NCBI GenBank assembly: GCA_963789005.1
Contig: CAWBIZ010000009.1
Coordinates: forward strand, 1 to 64,000
Length of the DNA stretch: 64,000 nucleotides
From: DASSUW01 sp963789005
Lineage (GTDB): Bacteria; Actinomycetota; Thermoleophilia; Solirubrobacterales; Solirubrobacteraceae
Reading direction: 5' to 3'
Notes under the pieces: generated by a model
The model's input: the letters and a program-made list of their open reading frames with translations, nothing else
Database searches by the model: none
What the model was told of the DNA's origin: nothing
Made by a program: the position numbers and the translations under genes
Part shown: positions 8,202 through 16,997 of the stretch, in pieces
Position numbering within the stretch: the stretch's first letter is position 1
Layout of the letters: each line of letters starts with the position of its first letter

Positions 8202-9068
8202 TCAGGTTCCCGGCACGTACCGGCGGCAGCGCGCCGGGTCGCCCGTGCGGAAGCCGTCGAGCCACGCCGCGCGGCGCTCGTCCGGGGTGCCGTGGTGCTG
8301 GGCGGCGCCGAAGTCGAAGTCGCCGACGGCCTGAGCGGTCGAGATCGCCTGCTCGACGTCCTGCTCGTCGTAGCGGCCCGCCCGGTACACGGCGTTGCCC
8401 CACAGGCCCGCCATGCAGTCGGCCTGGAGCTCGAACGCCTTCACGCCGTCGCTGGGCCGCAGCAGCTGGTAGAAGCCGAGCTCGAACTGGACGTTGTGGG
8501 CGTACTCGTGAGCGATGACGTAGGCGAGGCCGAACTCGCCCACGGCGTTCCCGGCACCGGCCCGCTCTCCCGGTAGGTCGTCGGCGATGCCGCGGTAGAC
8601 CGCGTCGGCGAACCGTGCGGCGATGTAGATCGCGTCGTCGGCCGAGCAGTAGAACGCGGCGCGATCGTCGGCGACGACGCGGCAGGCGGTGAGCACCCGG
8701 CCACCGGGCGGCACCCAGTAGTACGCGATCCGGGGCTCCTCCAAGCCGGAAGCGCGCAGCGTGCGCGTCCAGTAGCCGTCGACGCTCTGCAGCACCCGCT
8801 CCATGTACGCCTCCAACGCGGTCGGCTCCCGCACCTGCGGCGTCGGCAGCGAGGCCTCCGGCACCGCTTGGCGAATCTCGTCGAGCACCTCGCGGACACG
8901 GCGGCCGAAGTCCTGCGACGCCGTGCGCGCCCGGTCGCGGAGCCGCTCCGCGTCCTGCTGCAGCTCGTCGACCCGCTCGCGGACACTGCTCGCGGCGTCC
9001 TCGCCACCGCAGGCCGGCGCGACGAGGAGGAGCGCCGCGAGAGCGGCCGTGGTGAGCAGGCGGCGCAC
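8202..9068 (-). CDS. lipoprotein neutral zinc metallopeptidase (YpfJ-like)
   Basis: 288 residues from a GTG. A lipoprotein signal (LLLVAPAC) is followed by a helical region and a metalloprotease domain with HEYAHNVQ near residue 184 and a downstream ELQADCMAG segment that would supply the third zinc ligand. The Cys-rich short motifs and the C-terminal HGTPDERRAAWLDGF are typical of the family. It should be anchored to the outer face of the membrane; its substrate is unknown. Confidence 0.85.
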   Translation of the reverse strand: MRRLLTTAALAALLLVAPACGGEDAASSVRERVDELQQDAERLRDRARTASQDFGRRVREVLDEIRQAVPEASLPTPQVREPTALEAYMERVLQSVDGYWTRTLRASGLEEPRIAYYWVPPGGRVLTACRVVADDRAAFYCSADDAIYIAARFADAVYRGIADDLPGERAGAGNAVGEFGLAYVIAHEYAHNVQFELGFYQLLRPSDGVKAFELQADCMAGLWGNAVYRAGRYDEQDVEQAISTAQAVGDFDFGAAQHHGTPDERRAAWLDGFRTGDPARCRRYVPGT

Positions 9069-9077
9069 CTCCCGGGT

Positions 9078-9818
9078 CTACCCAGGGTCCGCCTCGAGCA
9101 TCGCCTTGAGCGCGCCGAGCCGCTCGCGCCAGAACGCCTTCAGCTCCTCGGCGACCTCGGCGTCCGGCACCCGCTCGTGCGACAGCGCGACCTGGCTCTT
9201 GGCCTCGCCCTTCTCGGTGAACCCGACGACCAGCCGGGTCGCTCCGTCCTCCCAGTCGAAGCGCGCCGTGCGGTGCGGCAGCGCGGTGCGCTCGCGCACC
9301 CTCTCGCCGGGCAGCCACTCCTCGCGCAGATCCGGGTCGACGAACGCCGCGTAGAGGCGGTCGACGGGGACGGCGATCGTCCGGGTCGCCCCGACGGAGA
9401 AGAGCCCGTCGCGGCCACCGCCCGGCGCGCGCAGCCCGCGTGCCCGCTCGTACTCGACCGTGATGCCCTGGGCCCACCAGCCCGGCACGTCATGGTCGGT
9501 CCGGAGCCAGGTGGCGATCGCCTTGTGCTCGCGCTCGGCCGCGCCCCACTCGTCGAGCAGCGCGAACCACTCGTTCCACTCGCGGCCGGTCGCGCCCCGC
9601 ACCGCGTCGGGAGACGTGCGCGGCTCGTATGCGGGCTCCGCCGCGTCGTCGACTGGCAGCAGCTGAGCGCGGGCGGCCGCGTCGTCGACCGGCAGCAGCT
9701 GAGCGCGGGCGGCCGCGTCGTCGACCGGCAGCAGCTGAGCGCGGGCCGCCGAGTAGCGCTCGCCGGTCTTCGCCATGCGCTCGCGGACGGTGCGCTTGAA
9801 CGACTTGTGCGTGGTCAT
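9078..9818 (-). CDS. DUF4287-like / SRPBCC domain protein with internal tandem repeat
   Basis: 246 residues. The N-terminus (HKSFKRTVRERMAKTGERY) and the W-rich middle (GWWAQGITVEYERARG) match a small domain of unknown function common in actinobacteria (DUF4287-type, from memory). The C-terminal half resembles a START/SRPBCC lipid-binding fold of the AHSA1 kind. Between them a 12-residue unit, ARAQLLPVDDAA, occurs three times. The ATG at 9818 is preceded by AGGAG at 8-nt spacing. It lies 9 nt upstream of the metalloprotease gene and is probably cotranscribed with it. No enzymatic function is assigned. Confidence 0.8.
   Translation of the reverse strand: MTTHKSFKRTVRERMAKTGERYSAARAQLLPVDDAAARAQLLPVDDAAARAQLLPVDDAAEPAYEPRTSPDAVRGATGREWNEWFALLDEWGAAEREHKAIATWLRTDHDVPGWWAQGITVEYERARGLRAPGGGRDGLFSVGATRTIAVPVDRLYAAFVDPDLREEWLPGERVRERTALPHRTARFDWEDGATRLVVGFTEKGEAKSQVALSHERVPDAEVAEELKAFWRERLGALKAMLEADPG
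9640..9747. repeat. three 36-bp tandem repeats inside a coding region
   Basis: Units start at 9640, 9676 and 9712 and are nearly identical. They keep the reading frame and encode three copies of a 12-residue segment in the DUF4287-like/SRPBCC protein. Confidence 0.9.
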
Positions 9819-10004
9819 CTGAGTGGCTCCTGGATCAGCGGCGGCCCGGCCGGGACTCACGCTCCCGCCGCCCCGCCGTGACAGGGCACCACATCGCTTC
9901 CGTCCCGAGTGCGCCAGGGCTCCCTTTGCCCCCTCGAGCCGGCGGCGTGAGCGCCAAGGCGGGGGTTGGGCGCGGGACACGCGCCACCCGGGACGATACC
10001 GGCC

Positions 10005-11264
10005 TCAGGACCGCAGCGGAAGCCCGCGCACGCGATCGACGGCCAGCAGCGGCACGTGATCGGCCGGGCCCGTCTGCTCGGGGAAGTCGAACACCGCGAC
10101 CATCATCTGCAGCGGGTAGCCCGGCGCCTGGTGGACGGTCTTGACATGGTTGCCGTCGACGAGGAAGTCCACGCGGCCGGGCTGCCACTCGGCGGCGTAG
10201 ACGTGGGGCTCCGCGACGTCGATCGCCAGCCGGGGTGCGTCGAACTCCCACGTCAACGCCGGGTCGCGGAACGGCTTGATGCCGGTGCCGACGGCGTCAC
10301 GCGCGTCGCCGAAGACCTCGAAGACGCAGATCTCGCCCGAGCGCTCGGGAACGTCCTCCAGGCCGACCATCCAGACCGAGGCCATCGACCGCGGGCTGAG
10401 GTCCATCCGGGCGCGGACCTCCAGCCGCCCGTACTCGGGTGTCCAGCCCCAGAACGTCGCCTGGTCCTCGCGCACGACCTGGTCGTTGCGGAACGGCTGC
10501 TGGCGCGACGAGACGCCGGACTGGATGCCGGACACGCGCAGCGGCGGCTCGTGGTCGCCGGCGCACCAGATGCCCTGCTCGGGCGGGATCGTCAGCCGCA
10601 GCTCGGAGCCGGCGATCTCGTAGGTCGCCGCGCTCTCGGCTCGCGAGCTCCACTGGGGCAGGTAGTGCGGCACCCACACGTCACGATCGAGGTCGGGGCC
10701 GTCGAAGTCGTCCTCGAACGCCAGGTCGACGGGCGCGTCGACGTCCTCCGGCGCCGCCAGGTGGCCGACCTCGACCGTGCCCACACGGGCGTCGCCCAGC
10801 AGGTCCCGGAAGCCGGCATCGCCGCGCAGCTCCCCCGCCCTGGCCAGCAACGGTCGCCGGAGCAGCACCGGGTGGGCGGGCGTGCCGCCGTAGGTCGCGC
10901 GCACGGCGTCCTCGTCGCCGCCGGCACTCACGAGCGCGTCGACGGCGGCGCGCGTGAGGCCGGGCTGGTCGGCGAGCACCACCAACACCGCGTCGGCGTC
11001 CGCGAGCGCCGCCAGGCCGCAGCGCAGCGACGCCGACTGGCCCTCCTCCCAGTCGGGGCAGACCACCGGCTCGGCGCCGTGCAGGTCGACCCGCGCGCGG
11101 ATCTCGTCCGCCGCGTGGCCCAGCACCACGACGCGCGGCGAGACACCGGCGACGGCGGCCAGGGCGTGCTCGAGCAGCGGCCGGCCGCGCAGCATCGCGA
11201 GCTGCTTGGTCGCGCCGAACCGGCTTCCCGCCCCTGCGGCGAGCACGAGCGCGGCGGTCGTCAC
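10005..11264 (-). CDS. fusion of MocA-like nucleotidyltransferase and GH16-like domain
   Basis: 419 residues. Residues 1 to about 195 are a MobA/MocA-type nucleotidyltransferase (LAAGAGSRFGATKQL near the start, VVVLADQPGLTR later), the class that puts CMP on molybdopterin for xanthine-dehydrogenase/CO-dehydrogenase enzymes. From about 198 (FEDDFDGPDLDRDVW) the chain continues without a break into a glycoside-hydrolase-16-like sandwich. The GH16 signature ExDxxE reads EICVFE (Glu311, Cys313, Glu316), so the middle Asp is Cys. GTG start at 11264 overlaps the coxE stop. Placement at the end of a cox operon fits the MocA half; the role of the GH16 half is unknown. Confidence 0.8.
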   Translation of the reverse strand: MTTAALVLAAGAGSRFGATKQLAMLRGRPLLEHALAAVAGVSPRVVVLGHAADEIRARVDLHGAEPVVCPDWEEGQSASLRCGLAALADADAVLVVLADQPGLTRAAVDALVSAGGDEDAVRATYGGTPAHPVLLRRPLLARAGELRGDAGFRDLLGDARVGTVEVGHLAAPEDVDAPVDLAFEDDFDGPDLDRDVWVPHYLPQWSSRAESAATYEIAGSELRLTIPPEQGIWCAGDHEPPLRVSGIQSGVSSRQQPFRNDQVVREDQATFWGWTPEYGRLEVRARMDLSPRSMASVWMVGLEDVPERSGEICVFEVFGDARDAVGTGIKPFRDPALTWEFDAPRLAIDVAEPHVYAAEWQPGRVDFLVDGNHVKTVHQAPGYPLQMMVAVFDFPEQTGPADHVPLLAVDRVRGLPLRS

Positions 11265-12373
11265 TCGAGGCCGGACTCCATGAGCTCGGCGAGCGCCTCG
11301 AGCGACGCGATCGAGTTCCCGGGCAGCAGGTGGTCGACGTGCGGGAGCGCGGCCTGCATCCCGCGCGTGAGCGGCTCGTAGCGCTGGTCGGCCGCCAGCG
11401 GGTTGAGCCACAGCACCCGGTGCGCGCAGCGTTGCAGCCGGGCCATCTCCTGCTCGAGCACCTCGGGGTCGCCGCGGTCCCAGCCGTCCGACAGCACCAC
11501 GATGACCGCGCCGCGGCCGATGCGCCGGCCGTGCTCGCGGTTGAGCTCCGCCAGCGCGGCGCCGATCCGTGTGCCGCCCGACCAGTCGGCGACGTGCTCG
11601 GCGGCGCGGGCCAGCGCGCGGTCGGGATCGCGGCCGGCCAGCTCGCGCGTCACGCGCGTGAGCCGGGTGCCGAACACGAACGCCTCCACGCGGGCGCGCG
11701 CGGTGACGCTGGCCTGCAGGTACTGCAGCATCATCCGCGAGTACGGCGCCATCGAGCCGGAGACGTCGCACACGAGCACCAGCCGGCGCGGGCGCTCGGC
11801 GGGCTCGCGGTAGCGGCGCTCGAGCAGCTCGCCGCCGTGGCGCAGCGAAGCGCGGACGGTCGCGCGCAGATCGTGCAGCTCGCGCCGGCGCGCCGTGCCG
11901 CGGGTGCGCCGGGAGAGCCGCTGCGGTGAGCGGCGGGCCAGCTGCGCGAGCAGCGACCGCGCGACGGCGCGCTCGGCGTCGGTGTACTCGGCGAAGTCCT
12001 TCTCCCGCAGCAGCTCCTCCTCGCTCCACGCCGCCGGCACGGGCAGTTCCTCGAGCGCGTCGGCCGTCGTGTGGGTCGGGACGCCGGCGCGCGGCGCGGC
12101 CGTCTCCGGCTCGGCCAGGCGCGGGGTCCCCGGCGGCCGCTCGGGCGCCTCGGCGCCGAAGACGGCCGCGAACGCGTCGGCGAAGAGGGCCATGTCCGCG
12201 TGGGTGGAGCACAGAACGGCGCGCAGCGCGAAGAACGCCTCGGCGCGGGAACCCGCGTCGACCGCGGCCAGGGCGCGATGGGCGGCGACCAGCTCCCCAA
12301 CGCCGACGGCCGCTCCGCCGCGCCGCATCGCGGCGGCGAGCGCCGACAGGCGGTCCGCGACAGCCTCAGACAC
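11261..12373 (-). CDS. coxE: CoxE-like VWA domain protein
   Basis: 370 residues. A helical N-terminal half precedes a von Willebrand A domain with a MIDAS-type DVSGS near residue 202 and SDGWDRGD further on. CoxE proteins act with the MoxR-type ATPase CoxD in maturing the molybdenum hydroxylase active site (family knowledge). It overlaps coxD by 8 bp and the MocA-GH16 gene by a GTGA junction. Confidence 0.87.
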   Translation of the reverse strand: MSEAVADRLSALAAAMRRGGAAVGVGELVAAHRALAAVDAGSRAEAFFALRAVLCSTHADMALFADAFAAVFGAEAPERPPGTPRLAEPETAAPRAGVPTHTTADALEELPVPAAWSEEELLREKDFAEYTDAERAVARSLLAQLARRSPQRLSRRTRGTARRRELHDLRATVRASLRHGGELLERRYREPAERPRRLVLVCDVSGSMAPYSRMMLQYLQASVTARARVEAFVFGTRLTRVTRELAGRDPDRALARAAEHVADWSGGTRIGAALAELNREHGRRIGRGAVIVVLSDGWDRGDPEVLEQEMARLQRCAHRVLWLNPLAADQRYEPLTRGMQAALPHVDHLLPGNSIASLEALAELMESGLE

Positions 12374-13205
12374 CGCCGAGCACTCCGCGGTCGCGGACGC
12401 GCTCGATGTCCTCCCGCACCTTCAGTGCTACGCCGAGCGTGCCCTCGAGGTCGCCCTCGCTGTCGAGCGCCAGCAGCGCTCGCGCCCAAGTGATGGTCTC
12501 TCCTACGCCAGGCAGCTTGTACAGGTCCTCCTCGCGCAGGCGGGCCACGGCCGTGCAGACCCGCTCGGCGATCGCCTCCGGCACCCCCGGCAGTCGCGTG
12601 CGCACGATCTCCGCCTCCCGCGCGCGGTCGGGGTAATCGATCCAGTGGTACAGGCAGCGGCGCTTCAGGGCGTCGTGCAGCTCGCGCGTACGGTTGGAGG
12701 TGAGCACCACGAGCGGCCGCGTGCGCCCCGTCACGGTCCCGAGCTCCGGGATCGTGATCGCGAAGTCGGCCAGGAACTCGAGCAGGAACGCTTCGAACTC
12801 GTCGTCGGCCCGGTCGACCTCGTCGATCAGCAGCACGGCCGGCCCGTCGTGCTCGAGAGCCTCGAGCAGCGGGCGCCGGAGCAGGAACTCACGGCCGAAC
12901 AGCTCGCGCGCCTCGGCGCCCGCCTCGGCGGCACGGATGGCCAGCAGCTGGCGCTGGTAGTCCCAGTCGTAGACGGCGTGGTGCAGGTCGATCCCCTCGT
13001 GGCACTGCAGGCGGATCAGCCGCGCGCCCTGCGAGCTGGCGAGCGCGCGCGCAACCTCGGTCTTGCCGACGCCCGCCTCGCCTTCCAGCAGCAGTGGCTG
13101 CTCCAAGCTGGACGCGAGGAACGTGGATGTGGAGAGGGCCTGGTCGGCGAGGTAACCCTCGCCGGCCAGGGCCGCCGTCACGTCGTCCGGCGTGGCGAAC
13201 TGCAC
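12366..13205 (-). CDS. coxD: CoxD-like MoxR family AAA ATPase
   Basis: 279 residues. Walker A is GEAGVGKT (42-49), Walker B LLIDEVD, and the sensor-1 region VLTSN is present. MoxR ATPases are chaperones that work with VWA proteins. Located between coxM and coxE and directly coupled to coxE, it most likely matures the CoxL enzyme. Confidence 0.9.
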   Translation of the reverse strand: MQFATPDDVTAALAGEGYLADQALSTSTFLASSLEQPLLLEGEAGVGKTEVARALASSQGARLIRLQCHEGIDLHHAVYDWDYQRQLLAIRAAEAGAEARELFGREFLLRRPLLEALEHDGPAVLLIDEVDRADDEFEAFLLEFLADFAITIPELGTVTGRTRPLVVLTSNRTRELHDALKRRCLYHWIDYPDRAREAEIVRTRLPGVPEAIAERVCTAVARLREEDLYKLPGVGETITWARALLALDSEGDLEGTLGVALKVREDIERVRDRGVLGGV

Positions 13206-13209
13206 GGGC

Positions 13210-14049
13210 TCATGATGACGCCTGCTCGAGCGCCCTCCGGCACAGCACGCGCGCCAGGTGGCGCTTGTAGTCCGCCGAGGCGTTGAGGTCGGCTGGCGGC
13301 TCGGTGCCCTCCGCCGCCTGCTCGGCCGCCGCTCGGATCCGCTCGGCGTCGAGCGGCTGCCCGCGCAACGCGGCCTCCGCTGCAGTTGCCCGCAGCGGCG
13401 TCGAGCCCATGTTGGTGAGGCCGAGGCGGACGTCCTCGCACGAGCCGTCGGCGCCCTTCTTGACCAGCGCGCAGACGGCGACCATCGCCCAGTCCTCCTT
13501 GCGCCGGTTGAACTTCTCGTAGCCGAAGCCGTAGCCCTCGAGCGCCGGGAGCCGGACCTCGGTCAGGATCTCCCCCTCGCCCACCGCGGTGGTCAGGAAG
13601 TCTTCGAACAGGTCGCCGGCCGCCACCTCGCGCTGGCCGCTCTGGCCACGGATCGTCACCGAGCCCTCGGCCGCGAGCACCACGGCCGGCATGTCCGAAG
13701 CCGGGTCGCCGTGGGCCACGGTGCCGCCCAGCGTGCCCCGGTAGCGCACCTGCGGGTCGGCGATCGTGTGCGCCGCCGCGGACGCGAGGCCGAGCTCCGC
13801 CCGCACCACGTCGTAGTGCGTGGTCATCGCCCCGATCCGCCACGTACCGTTCTCCTTCTCGATGCCGGACAGGCCGGGCACGCGCCGGATGTCGACCAGC
13901 AGCGACGGAGTGGCCATCCGCAGCTTCATGAGCGGGACCAGCGAGTGTCCGCCGGCGAGGACCTTGGCGTCCTCGCCGCCGTCGCGGAGGGCGGCGAGGG
14001 CGCCGTCGAGCGAGTCGGGGGCGACGTACTCGAACGCGGACGGGATCAT
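13210..14049 (-). CDS. coxM: CoxM-like FAD-binding subunit
   Basis: 279 residues. This is the medium, flavin-binding subunit of a xanthine-dehydrogenase-family enzyme. FAD-contact motifs KVLAGGHSLVPLMKLR (AGGxS-type) and TLGGTVAHGDPASD (TIGG-type) are visible, followed by the CO-dehydrogenase flavoprotein C-terminal domain. The ATG at 14049 overlaps the coxL stop. Confidence 0.92.
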   Translation of the reverse strand: MIPSAFEYVAPDSLDGALAALRDGGEDAKVLAGGHSLVPLMKLRMATPSLLVDIRRVPGLSGIEKENGTWRIGAMTTHYDVVRAELGLASAAAHTIADPQVRYRGTLGGTVAHGDPASDMPAVVLAAEGSVTIRGQSGQREVAAGDLFEDFLTTAVGEGEILTEVRLPALEGYGFGYEKFNRRKEDWAMVAVCALVKKGADGSCEDVRLGLTNMGSTPLRATAAEAALRGQPLDAERIRAAAEQAAEGTEPPADLNASADYKRHLARVLCRRALEQASS

Positions 14050-16442
14050 GACGCACCTCCCTGGGCCGCTTGGATGGCCTCCCACACGCGCATCGGCGTG
14101 AGCGGCATGTCGAGCTCCGTCACGCCCAGCGGACGCAGGGCGTCCAGCACCGAGCTGACCACGGCCGGCGAGCACGCGATCGTCGCCGCCTCGCCCACGC
14201 CCTTGACGCCGAGCGTGTTCGTGGGGGTGGGGGTCTCGGTCCGGTCGGTCTCGAAGCTCGGCACGTCGGCGGCGCTCGGCAGCGCGTAGTCGACGAACGT
14301 GCCGGTGATGAGCTGCCCGTCCGCGTCGTAGACCACCTGCTCGTACAGGGCCTGCCCGAGGGCATGCACGATACCGCCGTGGATCTGGCCGTCGATCAGC
14401 AGCGGGTTGATCGCCGGTCCGCAGTCGTCAACGCAGACGTAGCGCACGACGTCGACCCTGCCGGTCTCCACGTCGACCTCCGTGACGCAAGCGTGAGCGC
14501 CGAACGGCCACACGAAGTTGGGCGGGTCGAAGAAGCAGATCTCGTCCAGCCCCGCCTCCATGCCCTCGGGGAGATCGGCAGGGATGTAGGCCTCGCCGGC
14601 CACCTCTGCGAGCGTCATGCCCCGACCGGGCGAGCCGCGCACCTGGAAGCTGCCGTCGACCAGCTCGATGTCCTCCGGTGCCGCCTCCATCTTGTGCGCG
14701 ACGATCCGTCGCGCTTTGTCCTGGACCTTCTCCGCGGCGCGGGCGAGCGCCTCGCCGCCGACCGCCAGTGATCGGGAGCCGTAGGTGTTCTTCCCGAACG
14801 GGCCCGTGTTGGTGTCGCCGTGGATGATTTCCACGATTTCGGGGTTCACGCCGACCCGGTCGGCCACGATCTGGGCGAAGCCCGTCTCGTGGCCCTGGCC
14901 GTGCGGCGACACCCCGGTGTAGGCGGTCACTGCCCCGGTCGGCAGCACGCGGACCTGGGCGGACTCGAAGTAGCCGCCCTGCATCCCCCAGCCCTCCGGG
15001 CCGAGCGCGCGGGACGGCCCGAGCCCGCAGATCTCCACGTAGGTCGAGAAGCCGACCCCGCGGTACACGCCGCGTCGGCGGGCCTCCTCCTGCTCGCGCC
15101 GGAACCCCTCGAGGTCGAGCTTCTCCAGGCACTTGTCCAGTGTCCCGTGGTAGTCGCCGGAGTCGTAGATGAACCCGTGCGGGCGCTCGTTGGGGAACTC
15201 GGTGATGAAGTTCCTGCGCCGCAGCTCGAGCGGGTCCATGCCCAGCTCCTCGGCCAGCGCGTCCATCGTCAGCTCGATGAAGTGCGTGGCCTCGGGCCGC
15301 CCGGCGCCGCGGATCGCGTCGGTCGTGAACTTGTTGGTGAACACGCCGACGATGTCGGTCTGGACCGCCGGGAAGTCGTAACACCCGCTGATCACGCACG
15401 CGCTGAACGTCGGGATCACCGGCCCCTCAATCAGGTGGTACGCGCCGCAGTCCTGGATGATCTTGGCGTGGATGCCGGTGACCTTGCCGTCGCGCGTGGC
15501 GCCGATCTTCACGTAGTCGATCTGGTCGCGCCCGTGGTGCGTGACCAGCATCTCCTCCGAGCGGGTCGCCGTGTACTTGACCGGCCGGCCGGTCCTACGC
15601 GCGCACCAACAGGCGAGGACCTCCTCGCCGTACACCTGCAGCTTGGAGCCGAAGCCGCCGCCCACCTCGGGCGCGACGACGCGGATCTTCTCCTCGGTGA
15701 TCCCGAGCTGGATCGAGAGCAGCACGCGGCAGATGTGGGGGATCTGAGTCGAGCTCCAGAGCGTGAGCTTGCCTTCGCGCCACTGCGCCAGGAAGCTGCG
15801 CGGCTCGATCGCGGCCCCGGCAGTGCGGTGGTTGACGATCCGCTTCTCGACGACCACGTCGGCGTCGCGGATGGCGGCCTCCATGTCGCCGCCCGCGAGC
15901 GACCACTCGAACACCGTGTTCGTGCCGAACTCGTCGTGGATGATCGGGGCGTCCGCCTCGAGCGCCTTCTCGGGGTCGACGACGACGGGCAGCGGGTCGT
16001 AGTCGACGACGACCTGGCTGGCGGCGTCCACGACGGCGTACTTGTCGGCGCCGAGCACGACGGCCACCGCCTGGCCGACGTAGCCGACCTTGCCGCGGGC
16101 GAGGGGCCAGTGGTCGGGGACCCGCATCTCGACGCCCGGCGGGACCCAGACCATCGGGCACGATGCGGCCAGGTCCTCCATGTCCTCGCCGGTGTACACG
16201 GCGACGATCCCGGGCTGCCGGCCCGCCTCCTCGGTGTCAATCGAGAGGATGCGCGCGTGTGCCTCGGGCGACCGGACGATGGAGGCGTACAGCATCCCCG
16301 GCAGCACCATGTCGTCGGTGTACGTGGCTCCGCCCGTGATCAGCCGCGGGTCCTCCTTGCGCTTGAGCGAGCGGCCGACGAAGCCGTTGCCGTTGCCGCC
16401 CGGCTCGGTGACCTTGGCCGTCTCGGCCCCGGGAGCGCCCAT
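14046..16442 (-). CDS. coxL: CoxL-like large subunit, form-II type molybdenum hydroxylase
   Basis: 798 residues, the usual length for this family. The large subunit binds the Mo-cytosine-dinucleotide cofactor. VGGGFGSK and, near the C-terminus, GVKGVGEAA with the expected catalytic Glu are present. The active-site loop reads AIRGAGR near residue 376. True aerobic CO dehydrogenases (form I) carry AYxCSFR with the Cys that binds copper; AYRGAGR-like loops mark form II, whose substrates are mostly unknown. CO oxidation is therefore not supported. It starts at the coxS stop (TAATG). Confidence 0.92.
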   Translation of the reverse strand: MGAPGAETAKVTEPGGNGNGFVGRSLKRKEDPRLITGGATYTDDMVLPGMLYASIVRSPEAHARILSIDTEEAGRQPGIVAVYTGEDMEDLAASCPMVWVPPGVEMRVPDHWPLARGKVGYVGQAVAVVLGADKYAVVDAASQVVVDYDPLPVVVDPEKALEADAPIIHDEFGTNTVFEWSLAGGDMEAAIRDADVVVEKRIVNHRTAGAAIEPRSFLAQWREGKLTLWSSTQIPHICRVLLSIQLGITEEKIRVVAPEVGGGFGSKLQVYGEEVLACWCARRTGRPVKYTATRSEEMLVTHHGRDQIDYVKIGATRDGKVTGIHAKIIQDCGAYHLIEGPVIPTFSACVISGCYDFPAVQTDIVGVFTNKFTTDAIRGAGRPEATHFIELTMDALAEELGMDPLELRRRNFITEFPNERPHGFIYDSGDYHGTLDKCLEKLDLEGFRREQEEARRRGVYRGVGFSTYVEICGLGPSRALGPEGWGMQGGYFESAQVRVLPTGAVTAYTGVSPHGQGHETGFAQIVADRVGVNPEIVEIIHGDTNTGPFGKNTYGSRSLAVGGEALARAAEKVQDKARRIVAHKMEAAPEDIELVDGSFQVRGSPGRGMTLAEVAGEAYIPADLPEGMEAGLDEICFFDPPNFVWPFGAHACVTEVDVETGRVDVVRYVCVDDCGPAINPLLIDGQIHGGIVHALGQALYEQVVYDADGQLITGTFVDYALPSAADVPSFETDRTETPTPTNTLGVKGVGEAATIACSPAVVSSVLDALRPLGVTELDMPLTPMRVWEAIQAAQGGAS

Positions 16443-16945
16443 TACGCCGTCACCTCCTCGCGCGCGGGCTGCGCCGTCTGGGCGGACTTCCCGCCCGCGG
16501 CCGCCCGGACCGCCTTGACGATGTTCTGATAGCCGGTACAGCGGCAGAGGTTGCCGGCGAGCGCCTCGCGAACCTCCGCCTCGCTGGGATCCGGATTCTT
16601 GCCCAGCAGGTCGGCGGCCGCCATGATCATCCCCGGCGTGCAGTAGCCGCACTGCAGGCCGTGCTGCTCCCAGAACGCCGACTGGAGCGGATGCAGGGCG
16701 GTCTCGGACCCCATCCCCTCGATCGTCGTGACCTCGGAGCCGTCGCACTGCACCGCCAGCAGCGTGCAGCTCTTGACGGCCTGGCCGTCGACGTGGATCG
16801 TGCACGCCCCGCAGTTCGAGGTGTCACACCCGACGTGGGTGCCGGTGAGGCTGAGCTTGTCGCGTATGAGGTGCACGAGGAGCAGCCTCGGCTCCACGTC
16901 CTCCGTGTACCGAACCCCGTTCACCGTCAGCGACACCCGTGCCAT
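16442..16945 (-). CDS. coxS: CoxS-like 2Fe-2S subunit
   Basis: 167 residues. It is the small subunit carrying two [2Fe-2S] clusters: Cys40, 45, 48 and 60 in the plant-ferredoxin-like domain, and Cys99, 102, 134 and 136 in the helical domain. The ATG at 16945 has a strong GGAGGGG ribosome-binding site. It is the first gene of the cox operon; the promoter must lie in the 52 bp before it or in the end of the PilZ gene. Confidence 0.94.
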   Translation of the reverse strand: MARVSLTVNGVRYTEDVEPRLLLVHLIRDKLSLTGTHVGCDTSNCGACTIHVDGQAVKSCTLLAVQCDGSEVTTIEGMGSETALHPLQSAFWEQHGLQCGYCTPGMIMAAADLLGKNPDPSEAEVREALAGNLCRCTGYQNIVKAVRAAAGGKSAQTAQPAREEVTA

Positions 16946-16997
16946 TTAGCGTCCCCTCCATCCGATCGACGCGACCGGATTCGGAGCCTACCGCTAA

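Noticed and set aside
9640..9747. 36-bp repeats considered as a CRISPR array
   Set aside because: Units are directly adjacent with no spacers and are in frame within a protein. The same holds for 52708-52829.
14046..16945. Aerobic CO dehydrogenase (form I)
   Set aside because: The active-site loop is AIRGAGR, not the form I AYxCSFR.
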